Shown here: positions 52,937 through 63,332 of the stretch, piece after piece | Layout of the letters: each line of letters opens with the position of its first letter | Position numbering within the stretch: position 1 is the stretch's first letter | Origin: Populus alba | Taxonomy: Eukaryota > Streptophyta > Magnoliopsida > Malpighiales > Salicaceae | DNA: 64,000 nucleotides | Assembly: GCF_005239225.2 (NCBI RefSeq) | Contig: NC_133296.1 | Location: 8,990,001 to 9,054,000, forward strand | Reading direction: 5' to 3' | Program-made: the position numbers and the translations under genes | Notes under the pieces: model-generated | Database searches by the model: none | What the model was told of the DNA's origin: nothing | Seen by the model: only the letters and a program-made list of their open reading frames with translations

Positions 52937-53881
52937 TGATGCGAACCTCGTGATCACGTGGTCACGCAACCCACAATCAAGATTGAGATCTGATCCCGGA
53001 AAGCCGAAATAGGTCTGATATGAGTGCGACACAATAGAAACCTGCCCCAAGGCACCAACACTATTGGAATGAGTAGAATGACGCCACGAAGCCAGTTAAT
53101 CTTCGATAAGTCAGATTCAGTTCGTTCAAGAACTGAAGAATGCAAGAATCACTCTCACACGTTAAAACTGAAAAATTCAGAATAATAATCATCAAAGCTC
53201 CTGAAATTGTGGCTTACATGAGTTTAAATAGTTCTTGAAAAGTTAACCCTAATGGACCCCTTATGTGGACTTATATGAGGTTCACTCAAAACTGGCCCAA
53301 AACCCTAAACTGAAAAAGCCCATAACCTGATCCAAACAAGCCTTGGACCCTAGCTCAAAACAAAGTTTTAATTAAGCCCAAACATTAAAGAAAATAATAA
53401 AAATAAGTGACTTGTCATTAAATACCACCAGCCCTTCTTTCCTTGTGTAGCTAGGATGAATAAGGAATCCTTATAAGAAAAGGATTCTGAAACATTAATG
53501 AATCCTTGCCACACTAGGAGATTATATTGCAACTCATTAAAGATCCTTGTGGAACTAGGAAATTCCCAAAACCAGCTCCCACATCCTTGGAGGAAAAGAA
53601 TCCTAATCAAATAGGAAGTCCACAAGTCAAATGGAAGTAAATAACAAAATCCGTACAGCCTCTGTTGACCAGTATTGGGGTGCCTTACCGAACTCCGATT
53701 GACCTGCAATTTTAACCCAAGGTAGTAAGATATGTCTGGAGTGGCCACATAAAATATTAGCCCGATCCAACGGTCGGATTGAGAATTATGACTGTTGCCG
53801 TAAACCTGGATTGTTGCGCTTTTTACGCCAAAATCCGAATCTGACCTTACTTGAGTCGTATCACAGGGCTGAACCGTATCA
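52937..53881 (-). mobile_element. Solo C LTR in D3 gag (TSD AAAAT)
   Basis: 945 bp on the minus strand, flanked by AAAAT (52932-52936 and 53882-53886). D1 reads through this point uninterrupted. Very close to the other solo C LTR at 34662-35605, so both are recent. Confidence 0.94.
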
Positions 53882-55220
53882 AAAATCCATACTTGCATTT
53901 AAGGGAATTTGAGGAGGTCTGTAATACCTATAATAACTCAAATTGTAGCATGAACACCATTCGATTAAAGCTTTTTCCTTTTTTCATTAAAAGATAAAGC
54001 TAAAACATGGCTACAAAATTTGAAACCAAGATCTATTCGTGCTTGGGATGAAATGCAACAACAATTTTTAAAGAAGTTTTTTCCATCTCACAGAACAAAT
54101 TCTTTCAAAAGACAAATCATCACTTTCACTCAAAAACCAGGAGAAACATTTTACCAATGTTGGGATAGGTATCGAGATTTGCTTAATACTTGCCCACATC
54201 ATGGTTTTGAAACATGGAGATTGGTTTCACATTTTTATGAAGGTTTAACACCTAGAGATAGGCAAATGGTTGAATTGATGTGCAATGGAACCTTTGAAGA
54301 TAAAGACCTTAATGAAGCAATGGAGTACCTAGACTTGCTAGCCGAAAATGCTCAAAATTGGGACACCACAGGTACTTATGAGGCACCAAGTAAAACTCAA
54401 CCTCATACATCTAGTGGAGGTATGCACAACCTTAGGGAAGATCATGACCTCCAAGCTAAGTTTGCATCTTTAGCTAGAAAAGTCGAAGCACTTGAATTGA
54501 AAAAAAGTGGTCAATTAAAATCTGTTCAAGACATTGTGTGTCAAATCTGTGAAACCAATGAACATTCAACAAATGATTGTCCAACTTTGCCTTCTTTTAA
54601 GGAATGCCTCCATTAACAAGCCCATGCTTTAAACAGTTTCCAAAGACCCAACTATAACCCATACTCACAAACGTAGAACCCTGGTTGGAGAAATCACCCA
54701 AATTTTAGTTGGAAGAGTGATAGCAACAATGCACAAACTTCACAGCCACCGTTTCAAGCACACCATAATTTTCAAAATTCTCATGGATATGCACCTCCTT
54801 ATGCTCCACCTCTTAGAAGAAATCTTGAGGAAACATTGCATGCATTCATTGAAAAGCAAGAGGCAATCAACACTCAACTTGCTCAAGGCATGACAGATTT
54901 TAAAGATACTCTTGCAAAGTTAACATCTGCTCTCAGTTTCCAAGAGAAAGGTAAGTTTCCATCTCAACCACAACAAAATCCAAAGGGGCAATACAATGCA
55001 AATGCAAGTGGTTCTGGAATCCAACACATGGATCAAGTCAAATCAGTCATCACTCTTCGTAATGGTAAGGTTATTGAAAAACCCATTCTTGAACCTTGTG
55101 AGAAAGATGATGAGTCTATCTATGAGGGTAAGGAAGGGGTTGAACCTGACCATTGCAAAGAGAAGGCTGATTCCCTGCCAGCACTTCCATTTCCTCATGC
55201 CATGACCAAACAAAGGAAAG
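53882..55220 (+). pseudogene. gag: D3 gag, part 2
   Basis: Continues Athila-type gag. An extra T near 53988 shifts the frame; from 54020 it is open to a TAA near 54614 (D1 has GAA) and a TAG near 54674 (D1 has TAC). It resumes near 54836 and is cut by the solo B LTR at 55220. Confidence 0.85.
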
Positions 55221-56232
55221 TGATACGATCCAGCCAAGGTCAAATTCGGATTTTGACGTAAAATGCGCAACTATCCAGTTTTACGGAAATAGTCATAATT
55301 CTCAATCCCACCGTTGGATCGGGCTGAAATTTTACGTGGAGGCTCCTGACATGTTTTCGTACCTTGGGTTAAAATATCATGTCAATCGGAGTTCGGCAAG
55401 GCATCCAAACACGGGTCAACAGAGGCTGTACGGGTTTTGTTATTTACTTCCTTTTTGACTTGTGGACTTTCTATTTGGCTGGGATTCTTTTCCTAAAAGG
55501 ATGCGGCAGCTTATTTTGGGAATCTCCTAATTCTACAAAGATCTTTAATGGGCTGCAACATAGTTTCCAAGTGTGGCAAGGATTCATAAATGTTTCAGAA
55601 TCCTTTTCTCGCAAGGATTCCTTATTCATCCTAGCTACAAAAAGGAAAGAAGATTTCCGAACTAATTCTACCTTCAGATTTGATTCTCCTAGCTTATATA
55701 GGACTTCTAAAGGGCTACAAATCTGATCCTATCATATTTAGGATATTAAATTCGGATTTATTTATTTTAATGTTATTTTCTTCTTAGTTTAGGGTATATT
55801 TATATTATTTGGGTTTAATTGTAAGTGGGCATCATATAAGTCCACATAAGGGGTCCATTAGGGTTTATTTTAGTTTGCAGTCACTATAAATAAGGGCATA
55901 ACCAGACATGTAAGAAGACAATTCATATTAATAGAACTTCTTGTTTGCCGCACTTTGTGTGTGTGTGTTGGTGAGATAATCTCCCTTCCATGGTTCTCTA
56001 AAGAACTGAAAACGACTTATCGAAGAACAACTGTCTTCGTGGCGTCATCCTTATACTTCTCGTTCGCGAATCAATATTCGTTGGGTGGGGGTTTACGTTT
56101 CCAATAGTGCTGGTGCCTAGGTACAAGTTATCTTTGTGTCACACTCCTATCAAACCTGATTTACTTGGCTTTCCGGGAATTGGTGTCTTTACATGTGGGT
56201 TGCGTGACCACGTGATCACGAGGTTCGCATCA
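55221..56232 (+). mobile_element. Solo B LTR in D3 gag (TSD GAAAG)
   Basis: 1012 bp, flanked by GAAAG (55216-55220 and 56233-56237). D1 reads through this point. It proves that B moves as a unit and that its LTR ends are placed correctly. Confidence 0.94.
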
Positions 56233-56237
56233 GAAAG

Positions 56238-57551
56238 TCCAATCACAACTCTGAAATCTTTGAAATTTTCAAACACAGGTAAGGGATCAATATACCTTTG
56301 TTGGATGCTATTAAACAGGTAACTTCCTATGCTAAATTTTTGAAAGATCTGTGCACTGTGAAGAGAAAACTGAATGTGAAAAAGAAAGCCTTTTTAGCTG
56401 AACAAGTAAGTGCCATTCTTCAAAACAATAATGCTTTGAAATATAAAGACCCTGGTTGTCCTACAATTTCTTGCTTTATTGGAGAACATAAAATTGAAAG
56501 AGCCTTACTTGATCTTGGAGCTAGTGTGAATTTGCTTCCATATTCAGTCTTTCAAAGTCTCAATCTAGGTGAGTTAAAACCAACTTCTGTAACTCTTTTA
56601 CTTGCTGATAGATCTGTAAAAGTGCCTAGAGGAATAATTGAAGATGTGTTCGTACAAGTCGATAAATTCATTTATCCTGTGGATTTTATTATCTTGAACA
56701 CGCAACCTGTTGAAGCATGTAATTCATTTCCTGTTATTTTAGAACGTCCGTTTCTTGCAACTTCTAATGCATTGATTAATTGTAGGAATGGACTCATGAA
56801 GTTATCCTTTGGAAACATGACATTGGAGATGAATATTTTCAACATTTGCAAGCAGCCTGGAGATGATAATGATTTACAAGAAGTAGATCATATTGAAGAA
56901 TTAGTTCATGATCAACTTGAATCTACTTTGAGTAAAATTGAGTTGGATGAATATGAAGATTTGCAAATGATTTATTCTCAGGAAGAAATCACGGATGAAA
57001 AAGGCACCAAAAATATTAATGCCGATCTTTTGTCAAGAGTGACAACAGATTTGACATCTGACATCACACCAATCGATGATTACTTTCCTGAAGAATCCTT
57101 ACTTTCTCATAGTTCAATGCCTTGGTTTGCTAAACATATTAATTTTCCTGTAACAGGAGATTTGCCAGCTCACTGGAGTACTGAAGACAAAGGAAAGTTT
57201 TTGAACGAAGTGAAGAACTTTTATTGGGATGACCCTAATTTATTCAAATATTGTCCTGATCAAATATTTCGAAGATGCATTCCTGACAATGAGGTAAGTA
57301 GTGTCATTAAACTTTGTCATTCTGAAGCATATGGGAGTCAATTCTCATCAAGAAAGACGACTGCAAAAATCTTACAATGTGGATTTTATTGGCCCACCAT
57401 GTTCAAAGACGCATATGTGTTCTGCAAAACTTGTGAAAATTGTCAAAAGTCAGGATTCATTTCAAAACATAAGGAATCTTTAGATAATCTTTTATTGACT
57501 TTTGAGGCATATCCTGGTGAAGATGTGCATGGTGCATTTCATGACTTATGA
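56238..57551 (+). pseudogene. D3 protease joined in frame to RNase H tail, integrase zinc region and accessory-ORF tail
   Basis: Open for 417 codons from 56298. Protease with DLGASVNLLPYSVF (~56510-56550), then near 56990 a jump that removes reverse transcriptase and most of RNase H, leaving the RNase H tail (GTKNINADLLSRV) and integrase HHCC region (57300-57450). Near 57467 a second jump removes the integrase core and first part of the Cys-rich ORF; its tail (KESLDNLLLTFE) continues to the stop at 57551. Both jumps keep the reading frame. The product has no polymerase or integrase activity. Confidence 0.85.
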
Positions 57552-57900
57552 CTCCATTTTCATAAAGAACATGATTGACTTAGTCTTGGGAATCTGACTA
57601 AAAAAGACCCTGTTTGCCAGTTTTTAAGAAAACTGGATGGGAAGCCTATCCGCGACCCATAGAGGGCGTTTAAGCCGTTCTTGGACGTAAAACCAAGGGA
57701 AGATGTGAGCCACAATCACAACTACCTGTACATACATGCTTTGTCAAAATAAATAAATAAAGAGAGAGAGTGTGAGACTACAGCTGGCCTACATGTAGGT
57801 GGTATGATTGCATTTTCACTTTTTCATCTATAAATTCTTCTCTTCCTTCCCTTCATTTCTACTCATCCCATACATTCATCAAATATAGAAGTGTGTAGAA
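57552..57900 (+). other. D3 spacer and LOG leader
   Basis: The remaining tail of the accessory ORF (to about 57660) out of frame, then the LOG 5' leader with a single CTATAAAT (about 57829) where D1 has two. No other gene. Confidence 0.7.
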
Positions 57901-58454
57901 ATGGCAGGTTCCTCAAGTCATCACATAAGAAATATTTGTGTTTTCGGTGGATTGGCCCTGGGAAAGAAAAAGAGTTTTTAGAATCAGCAAATCATCTTGG
58001 TCAAGTACTAGCTGAGAGAAAGATTCATTTAGTGTATGGGGGAGGCAGCCTTGGGTTAATGGGAGGTGTTTCAATGGCTGCATTTTTAGGAGGCAGTCAA
58101 GTTTTGGGGGTTGTCCCCAAAGCTTTAGCAAATTGGGACATCATTGGAAAAACAATTGGAGAGGAACTACAGGTCCCAACAATGTCTGACCGACTGAATA
58201 CCATGTTTAACCATGCTGATGCCTTCATTGCCTTACCAGGTGGTCTGGGCACATTGGAAGAGATCTTTCATATTTCATCTTGGGCCCAACTGCACATTCA
58301 CCATAAACCTATAGGTTTGTTAAATGTTAATGGTTTTTATGATAAGTTGCTATCTTTCCTTGATCAAGCTGTGGAACAGGAATTTCTAACATCTTCGGCA
58401 CGACAAATCATAATCTCTGCTGTTACTGCTGAACAATTGATTGACCAACTATAA
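57901..58454 (+). pseudogene. LOG-type cytokinin riboside 5'-monophosphate phosphoribohydrolase, full-length but frameshifted (D3)
   Basis: The ATG (MAGSSSHHI) is intact, but one base is lost near 57951-57957 together with local substitutions, shifting the frame at residue ~17; downstream coding is then open to the stop at 58454. Without the lost base the gene is 184 codons, close to plant LOG length. Motifs: YGGGSLGLMGG, Arg in MSDR, the standard signature PGGLGTLEE, and the C-terminal GLLNVNGFYDKLLSFLDQAV that D1 lacks. The two copies carry different lesions, so the gene entered the family intact. No introns. Role of the family: release of active cytokinin from nucleotide precursors. Confidence 0.9.
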
Positions 58455-59460
58455 TCTTTCATCCCTGTCATTGATCCTTGCATGAGTCGCCTAGATTGGT
58501 CAGCTAAGGAAAGCCGTAAAAAGCTTAGATTAGATTTGAGCCTTCATTTGTGAAACCTTGTGTCTTTTAGTTTTATTAATAGCATATTATTTTGTTTTGT
58601 TACTTCTTATATTTGTTTAAGTGTGTTTCAGGTTTATCATTGTTCGTTGTTTCAGGTGATGTCTTCTATACTCTATCTTTCTACCTTAGGACATTGAGGA
58701 CAATGTCTCGTTTTGTTTGGGGGGAGAGGGTAGTAGTTTAAAAAAAAAAAAAAACTAACCAACTGTTTTTGTTTTTAAAAAAACCATTTGGCAAAACTGT
58801 TATTACTAGGATGGCAGAGTAAAGAGGAATTATTCTTGAGACGCATCTTAGTAAAAATTTTCTAATGGTTATTTGCAATATTCATAACAAGGCCTATTAG
58901 AATACTTCTTGAAATATTCAGGTTTACAAACTCTCGCATTGTTATCACTTGATTCTGCTCATATACTCATTTAACAAGTATTATTAAACCTTCATTTTCA
59001 CACACACACTTTAACATATGATTGTGGGTTGCACATTGGATTATTACATTATTTATGTTCTTTTGTTGAAGGTAACAACTAAGGGTAAGGGTTAGTATAT
59101 AATTTGCAAAAAAAACAAAATCATGATAATATTGATGATAAATAAAAACATAGATAAGTTTGGTTTTGTAGCCTCCTTAACCTAAGCAATTAAGCCCGAA
59201 GGGGTGTTTTAACACCTAATACCCTAAAGTCAACTGACTTGGGAGTTATTGGCCCAAAGCTTGTTACATGGGTTAAGGAGAAAAGCTTAAGGGAATCAAA
59301 CATTGCACTATCTACGTATCAGTATCTGCAACCCGAGTTGTTAAGCTCGTAGGGGTGTCTCAACACCTAATGCCCTAAGACCAACTGGTCTGGGAGTCAT
59401 TACCCTAAAACTCGTTACATGGGTTAAAGATACATTATGTTTTAAATTGTATGTGTATAT

Positions 59461-59495
<35 letters not shown>

Positions 59496-59815
59496 GTAAT
59501 AATAATAATAATCCCAACCCAAGGAAGTTCACCTTAAACATTTGAACATAATATTATTTTTTTTTTTTTTTGGTAAGCAACATAATATTGTTTTCTTCCA
59601 ACAAAAGCCCCATCATCTATGTTTTCATATATTGAGCACATAAAAAGAAGGTTTATTAATATCTTGTTTAAGAAGTATGAAGCAGTAATATAAATTTAAT
59701 GAGAGTTTATCTGGATAGATTAATAGAAGTTGAATGATGAATGCCTTGCTTTGTGAAACTTGCAAATTGTTTCTCTATTTTAACGCTTTAGATTACTAGG
59801 GACTAGTAAATAAGT
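58455..59815 (+). other. D3 3' untranslated region
   Basis: Includes the ~200 bp after LOG that D1 lost, GACATTGAGGACAATGTC with a purine run, A runs, the duplicated hairpin block (about 59180-59430) and a 23-bp LINE stub (59556-59578). No coding region is seen. Confidence 0.75.
59556..59578 (-). mobile_element. Ultra-short LINE insertion: poly(A) plus ~6 nt
   Basis: Compared with D1, D3 has an extra T run ending in GGTAAGC, flanked by AACATAATATT (59545-59555 and 59579-59589). The insert is the reverse complement of the CTTACC-poly(A) end of the local LINE family. Only the tail and a few bases were copied before truncation. Confidence 0.85.
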
Positions 59816-59829
59816 TGGTTTGGGGGGGG

Positions 59830-61612
59830 TGATTAGTACTTAAAGTGCATGTTTATCAAGGTTTTATATCATCATTTTGCACTTGAAGTATCAATAACTC
59901 CTTAACTAAAGCATGTTTTATAATAACAAGTTTGATACTATAAGATACCTTAATTTATGGTAAATGCTCATCTTAAATGCAGGCTCATCACATAAATAAA
60001 AAGATTGATTGATGAGTTTAAGTATTGAAAGTGAAAGGACAAAGAGATGGCCAAACTTAGAAAAGAGATGCCGGTGCAGTCCAAACCGGAACATTGCTCG
60101 GTAATTGGATCATATCTGGAGCTCTAGATCTCGGATTTAGATCTATTTTATATGGATGGAAAGGTAAGACAAAGTCCTACAACTTTCATGAGGAGCCCAA
60201 GATTTAAAAAGGCCGTTTTGAAGTCCAAACTAAAAAGAACAACGAAGAAGTCCGAAGCTGTCTGCAGCCCAGACACTCATTTAGTGTTCAGCCCATATCT
60301 TGAGTTCTAGAAGTCCAAATGACCTCATCTTTTTTTTGTTGGAAAGATGAGACAATTTCCTAGAACATTCCTAAGGATTCTGGGCAAATTATGATGTTAG
60401 CAACGACGTCTTGTTCAGACAAGAAGATAAGGATTGTCACCAAGTCAAGATGTGGCCACCCACTCATCAATTAATTAACAAATCAATAGTCCCAAATTTT
60501 GGCCTATAAAAGGAGGCACTTACCATGTATTGAGGCATCTTGGTTTCCAGATGAAGATCATGCTATTGCTTTCTCTCTTTGTATTGCTTATGTCTTGCTT
60601 TCATTAATATCAAGTTTATGCACTTCATTTCCTTTCCTTTACTTAGTTAACCTCTTTCTCATTTATGTTCTTATCTTGTTTCATTATGTTTCTTTCTTTC
60701 ATTATGTTCAGCTAAGTTAATTATGTCAAGGTGAAAAGGGTACACTAATGTGTAAGAATAAGTATAATATAAACATAACATGGACCTTAACGTTGGATAC
60801 TAACATGTTTTATATTTGTTATCTTGTTCACTTTTAATGCTTTGCTTGTTAAATGGTTAATCTAGATTTATGTTGTATAACACTTGGTACAACAAATACT
60901 TGGCACTTTCATAGCTCATACTGTATGGTATAACCGACACCTGAGCTATGAAAGGAACTTGATTTGTTGTTAACATAAGTTATAATCATGAATGCCTGCC
61001 AACATTTACAAGTATTAGCTTTATTCGAATAAGATAACTAATGTAATCATGTTAAACAATTTATATCTGATTGGAAACCTCCTTTATGTGTGGTTTCCAA
61101 TTGAGTAATAAGAGTTTATACTATACTTATTTGAAAGTACCATTAGTGGATTCCTCTAACCTTGACATTTATTTTTATCGTTGTTTTAATCATTAGATTA
61201 ATCTTTCAACTCAAAGTTCTCATTAATTTCTTCCTTCTTTGGCGTTCTTTATTATTGTTGTTGTTATTATTATTATTATTATTATTATTAGTATTATCTG
61301 TTCATAAACTCAGTTATATAGGCTGGAAACCTGCTGACCCGATGGTTTTAGATCATTCTCAGGTATAACAACGCCACGTACTGAGTATTATTATTATTAT
61401 TACTATTACTAGTACTACTGCTATTGTTATTTCGCATATTGTTATTGTTTGTTATTGTTGTGTTGTTATTTTATAATTTACTACATTTAACTCTCTGTGG
61501 TTCGACCCCGGCCTTGCCGGGTTACTTATTACTTCGACACGCGCCCCACACAACCTCCCCGTGACACTTGGGAAAAGCATCAATGCCATTTTAGTATAAA
61601 TTTAACGTGTCA
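59830..61612 (+). repeat. D3 3' LTR (about 1.78 kb)
   Basis: Starts TGATTAGTACTTAAAG and ends AACGTGTCA. TATAAAAG at 60505-60512. The last ~350 bp carry odd small insertions (for example near 61240, 61430 and 61540-61562) not seen in other D LTRs, possibly consensus errors close to the gap. Confidence 0.85.
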
Positions 61613-62100
61613 GCAAGGATTCATAAATGTTTCAGAATCCTTTTCTTACAAAGATTCCTTATTCTCTTATCTTAGCTACAAAAAGGAAAGAAGATTTCAG
61701 ATCCCACTAATACAGTCTACTTCAGATTTGAGTTTAATCTAATAGCTTATATAAGGACTTCTAAGGGCTACAAATCTGATCCTATCATATTTTCAGGATA
61801 TTAAATTCAGATTTTTTTTTTGGTAAGGCTGACTTATGTATTGAAAGAAAATGATACAAAGAATATATGGGGCATACCCAGATTTACAATGTGAACAGAA
61901 ACGAAAACCAACAAATGGCTACAAGGCTAACCACATAACAAAACAAAAACCTAGACCAACTAGATATGCTAGGGGTACAAAAGCAATATTAAATTTGGAT
62001 TTATTTATTTATTTTTATTTTTTATTGTTCTTTTTGTTTAGGGTTTATTTATATTATTTGGGTTTAATTGTAAGTGGGCATCATATAAGTCTACATAAGG
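61613..62100 (+). repeat. B LTR fragment with a short LINE inside
   Basis: Matches the middle of the B LTR from GCAAGGATTCATAAATG to the TAAGTGGGCATCATATAAG region, interrupted by a LINE at 61814-61985. Indel-rich. Its 5' part is not next to D3 in this window. Confidence 0.8.
61814..61985 (-). mobile_element. Short LINE 3' end (minus strand)
   Basis: Poly(T) then GGTAAGGCTGAC, matching the LINE 3' end at 36172. Flanked by ATATTAAATTCAGATT (61798-61813) and ATATTAAATTTGGATT (61986-62001), a 16-bp target duplication with two mismatches. Confidence 0.85.
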
Positions 62101-62157
62101 GCAGAGAGAGACTCTCTCTCCCTCTCTCTCTAATCTGTATTGCTTTTGATCTCCTTG
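62101..62157. repeat. GA/CT-rich microsatellite
   Basis: GAGAGAGACTCTCTCTCCCTCTCTCTC and flanks, directly after the B LTR fragment; it can fold on itself. Confidence 0.7.
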
Positions 62158-62421
62158 GTTCACCGTTGGATCGTCACCATTTTTGAGTATGTTGTTCGTC
62201 AGAACATGCTCTACATCTTGACCGAATGGATCATCATTCCAATCAATGAACTGTGAGATACGGGCCTCATAATTCTGGGGTTGTTGAAGCTCGATATCTT
62301 TTGTTCACCGTTAGATCGCCACCATATTTGAGTATGTTGTCCATCAGAACATGCTCTACATCTTTACCGAAGGGATCATCGTTTCAATCAATTAACTGAG
62401 AGATACTAGCCTCGTAATTCT
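62158..62421. repeat. Two-copy ~145-bp tandem repeat
   Basis: Unit 1 starts near 62158 and unit 2 near 62303. Both contain TTCACCGTT(G/A)GATCG, GAGTATGTTGT, CATCAGAACATGCTCTACATC-like text and CTCATAATTCT/CTCGTAATTCT, at roughly 85% identity. Unknown family; shares only CCGTTGGATCG with the satellite and the B/C LTRs. Confidence 0.75.
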
Positions 62422-62832
62422 TTGAGATAAGGTGAGTAACTGCATCTTTTTAGTGGGTTTTCTTTCTGGATTTCCAATACCAGCTATAAACATGATAATC
62501 TCTCATTAGAGCTTGCTCTCTCTAGTATTTGTCTATTTCCATAATGTTTTTATGTTCTGGTGTGGAATCTGTTCCAAACCTTAGCTGTAACATTGAACAA
62601 CACAATGAAGTTAAGTCTGGACATACCTTAAGATTAGAGCTAAAAGATATGTTGAATAGTCATCGTATGAAGATTTCTCATTTTACTAGTGACCATCAAG
62701 CTGATTCTGAAAGCTATCATAAGAAATCTTCGACTATCCCCAGGCTCTTCATGTTGTTTCAGCAATGAACGCATGTGCTGGGTTCTGAAGTTGATGAATT
62801 GAAGGTAGGGTCTCAGCAACAAGAACAACTAA
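62422..62832. other. Unassigned sequence before the gap
   Basis: About 410 bp. An open stretch of 79 codons (62529-62768) has no recognisable domain and no homology I can name. It may be retroelement or intergenic DNA. Confidence 0.4.
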
Positions 62833-63332
62833 NNNNNNNNNNNNNNNNNNNNNNNNNNNNNNNNNNNNNNNNNNNNNNNNNNNNNNNNNNNNNNNNNNNN
62901 NNNNNNNNNNNNNNNNNNNNNNNNNNNNNNNNNNNNNNNNNNNNNNNNNNNNNNNNNNNNNNNNNNNNNNNNNNNNNNNNNNNNNNNNNNNNNNNNNNNN
63001 NNNNNNNNNNNNNNNNNNNNNNNNNNNNNNNNNNNNNNNNNNNNNNNNNNNNNNNNNNNNNNNNNNNNNNNNNNNNNNNNNNNNNNNNNNNNNNNNNNNN
63101 NNNNNNNNNNNNNNNNNNNNNNNNNNNNNNNNNNNNNNNNNNNNNNNNNNNNNNNNNNNNNNNNNNNNNNNNNNNNNNNNNNNNNNNNNNNNNNNNNNNN
63201 NNNNNNNNNNNNNNNNNNNNNNNNNNNNNNNNNNNNNNNNNNNNNNNNNNNNNNNNNNNNNNNNNNNNNNNNNNNNNNNNNNNNNNNNNNNNNNNNNNNN
63301 NNNNNNNNNNNNNNNNNNNNNNNNNNNNNNNN
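62833..63332. other. Assembly gap (500 N)
   Basis: Exactly 500 N, the usual placeholder for a scaffold gap of unknown size. Open frames across it are meaningless. Confidence 0.98.

Larger units (their letters stand above)
52510..61612 (+). mobile_element. D3: internally deleted D element with the longer LOG gene
   Basis: Primer site at 52516-52532 (TAGCGCCG..., one change from D1), gag from 52739, solo LTRs of C and B in gag, protease, then two large deletions that remove reverse transcriptase and most of RNase H, and the integrase core with the first half of the Cys-rich ORF. The LOG gene, 3' untranslated region and 3' LTR (59830-61612) follow. It needs enzymes from another element. Confidence 0.9.

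Noticed and set aside
62529..62768. 79-codon frame before the gap as a gene exon
   Set aside because: No domain, no splice context that can be judged, and it lies next to repeats and a gap; left as unassigned.
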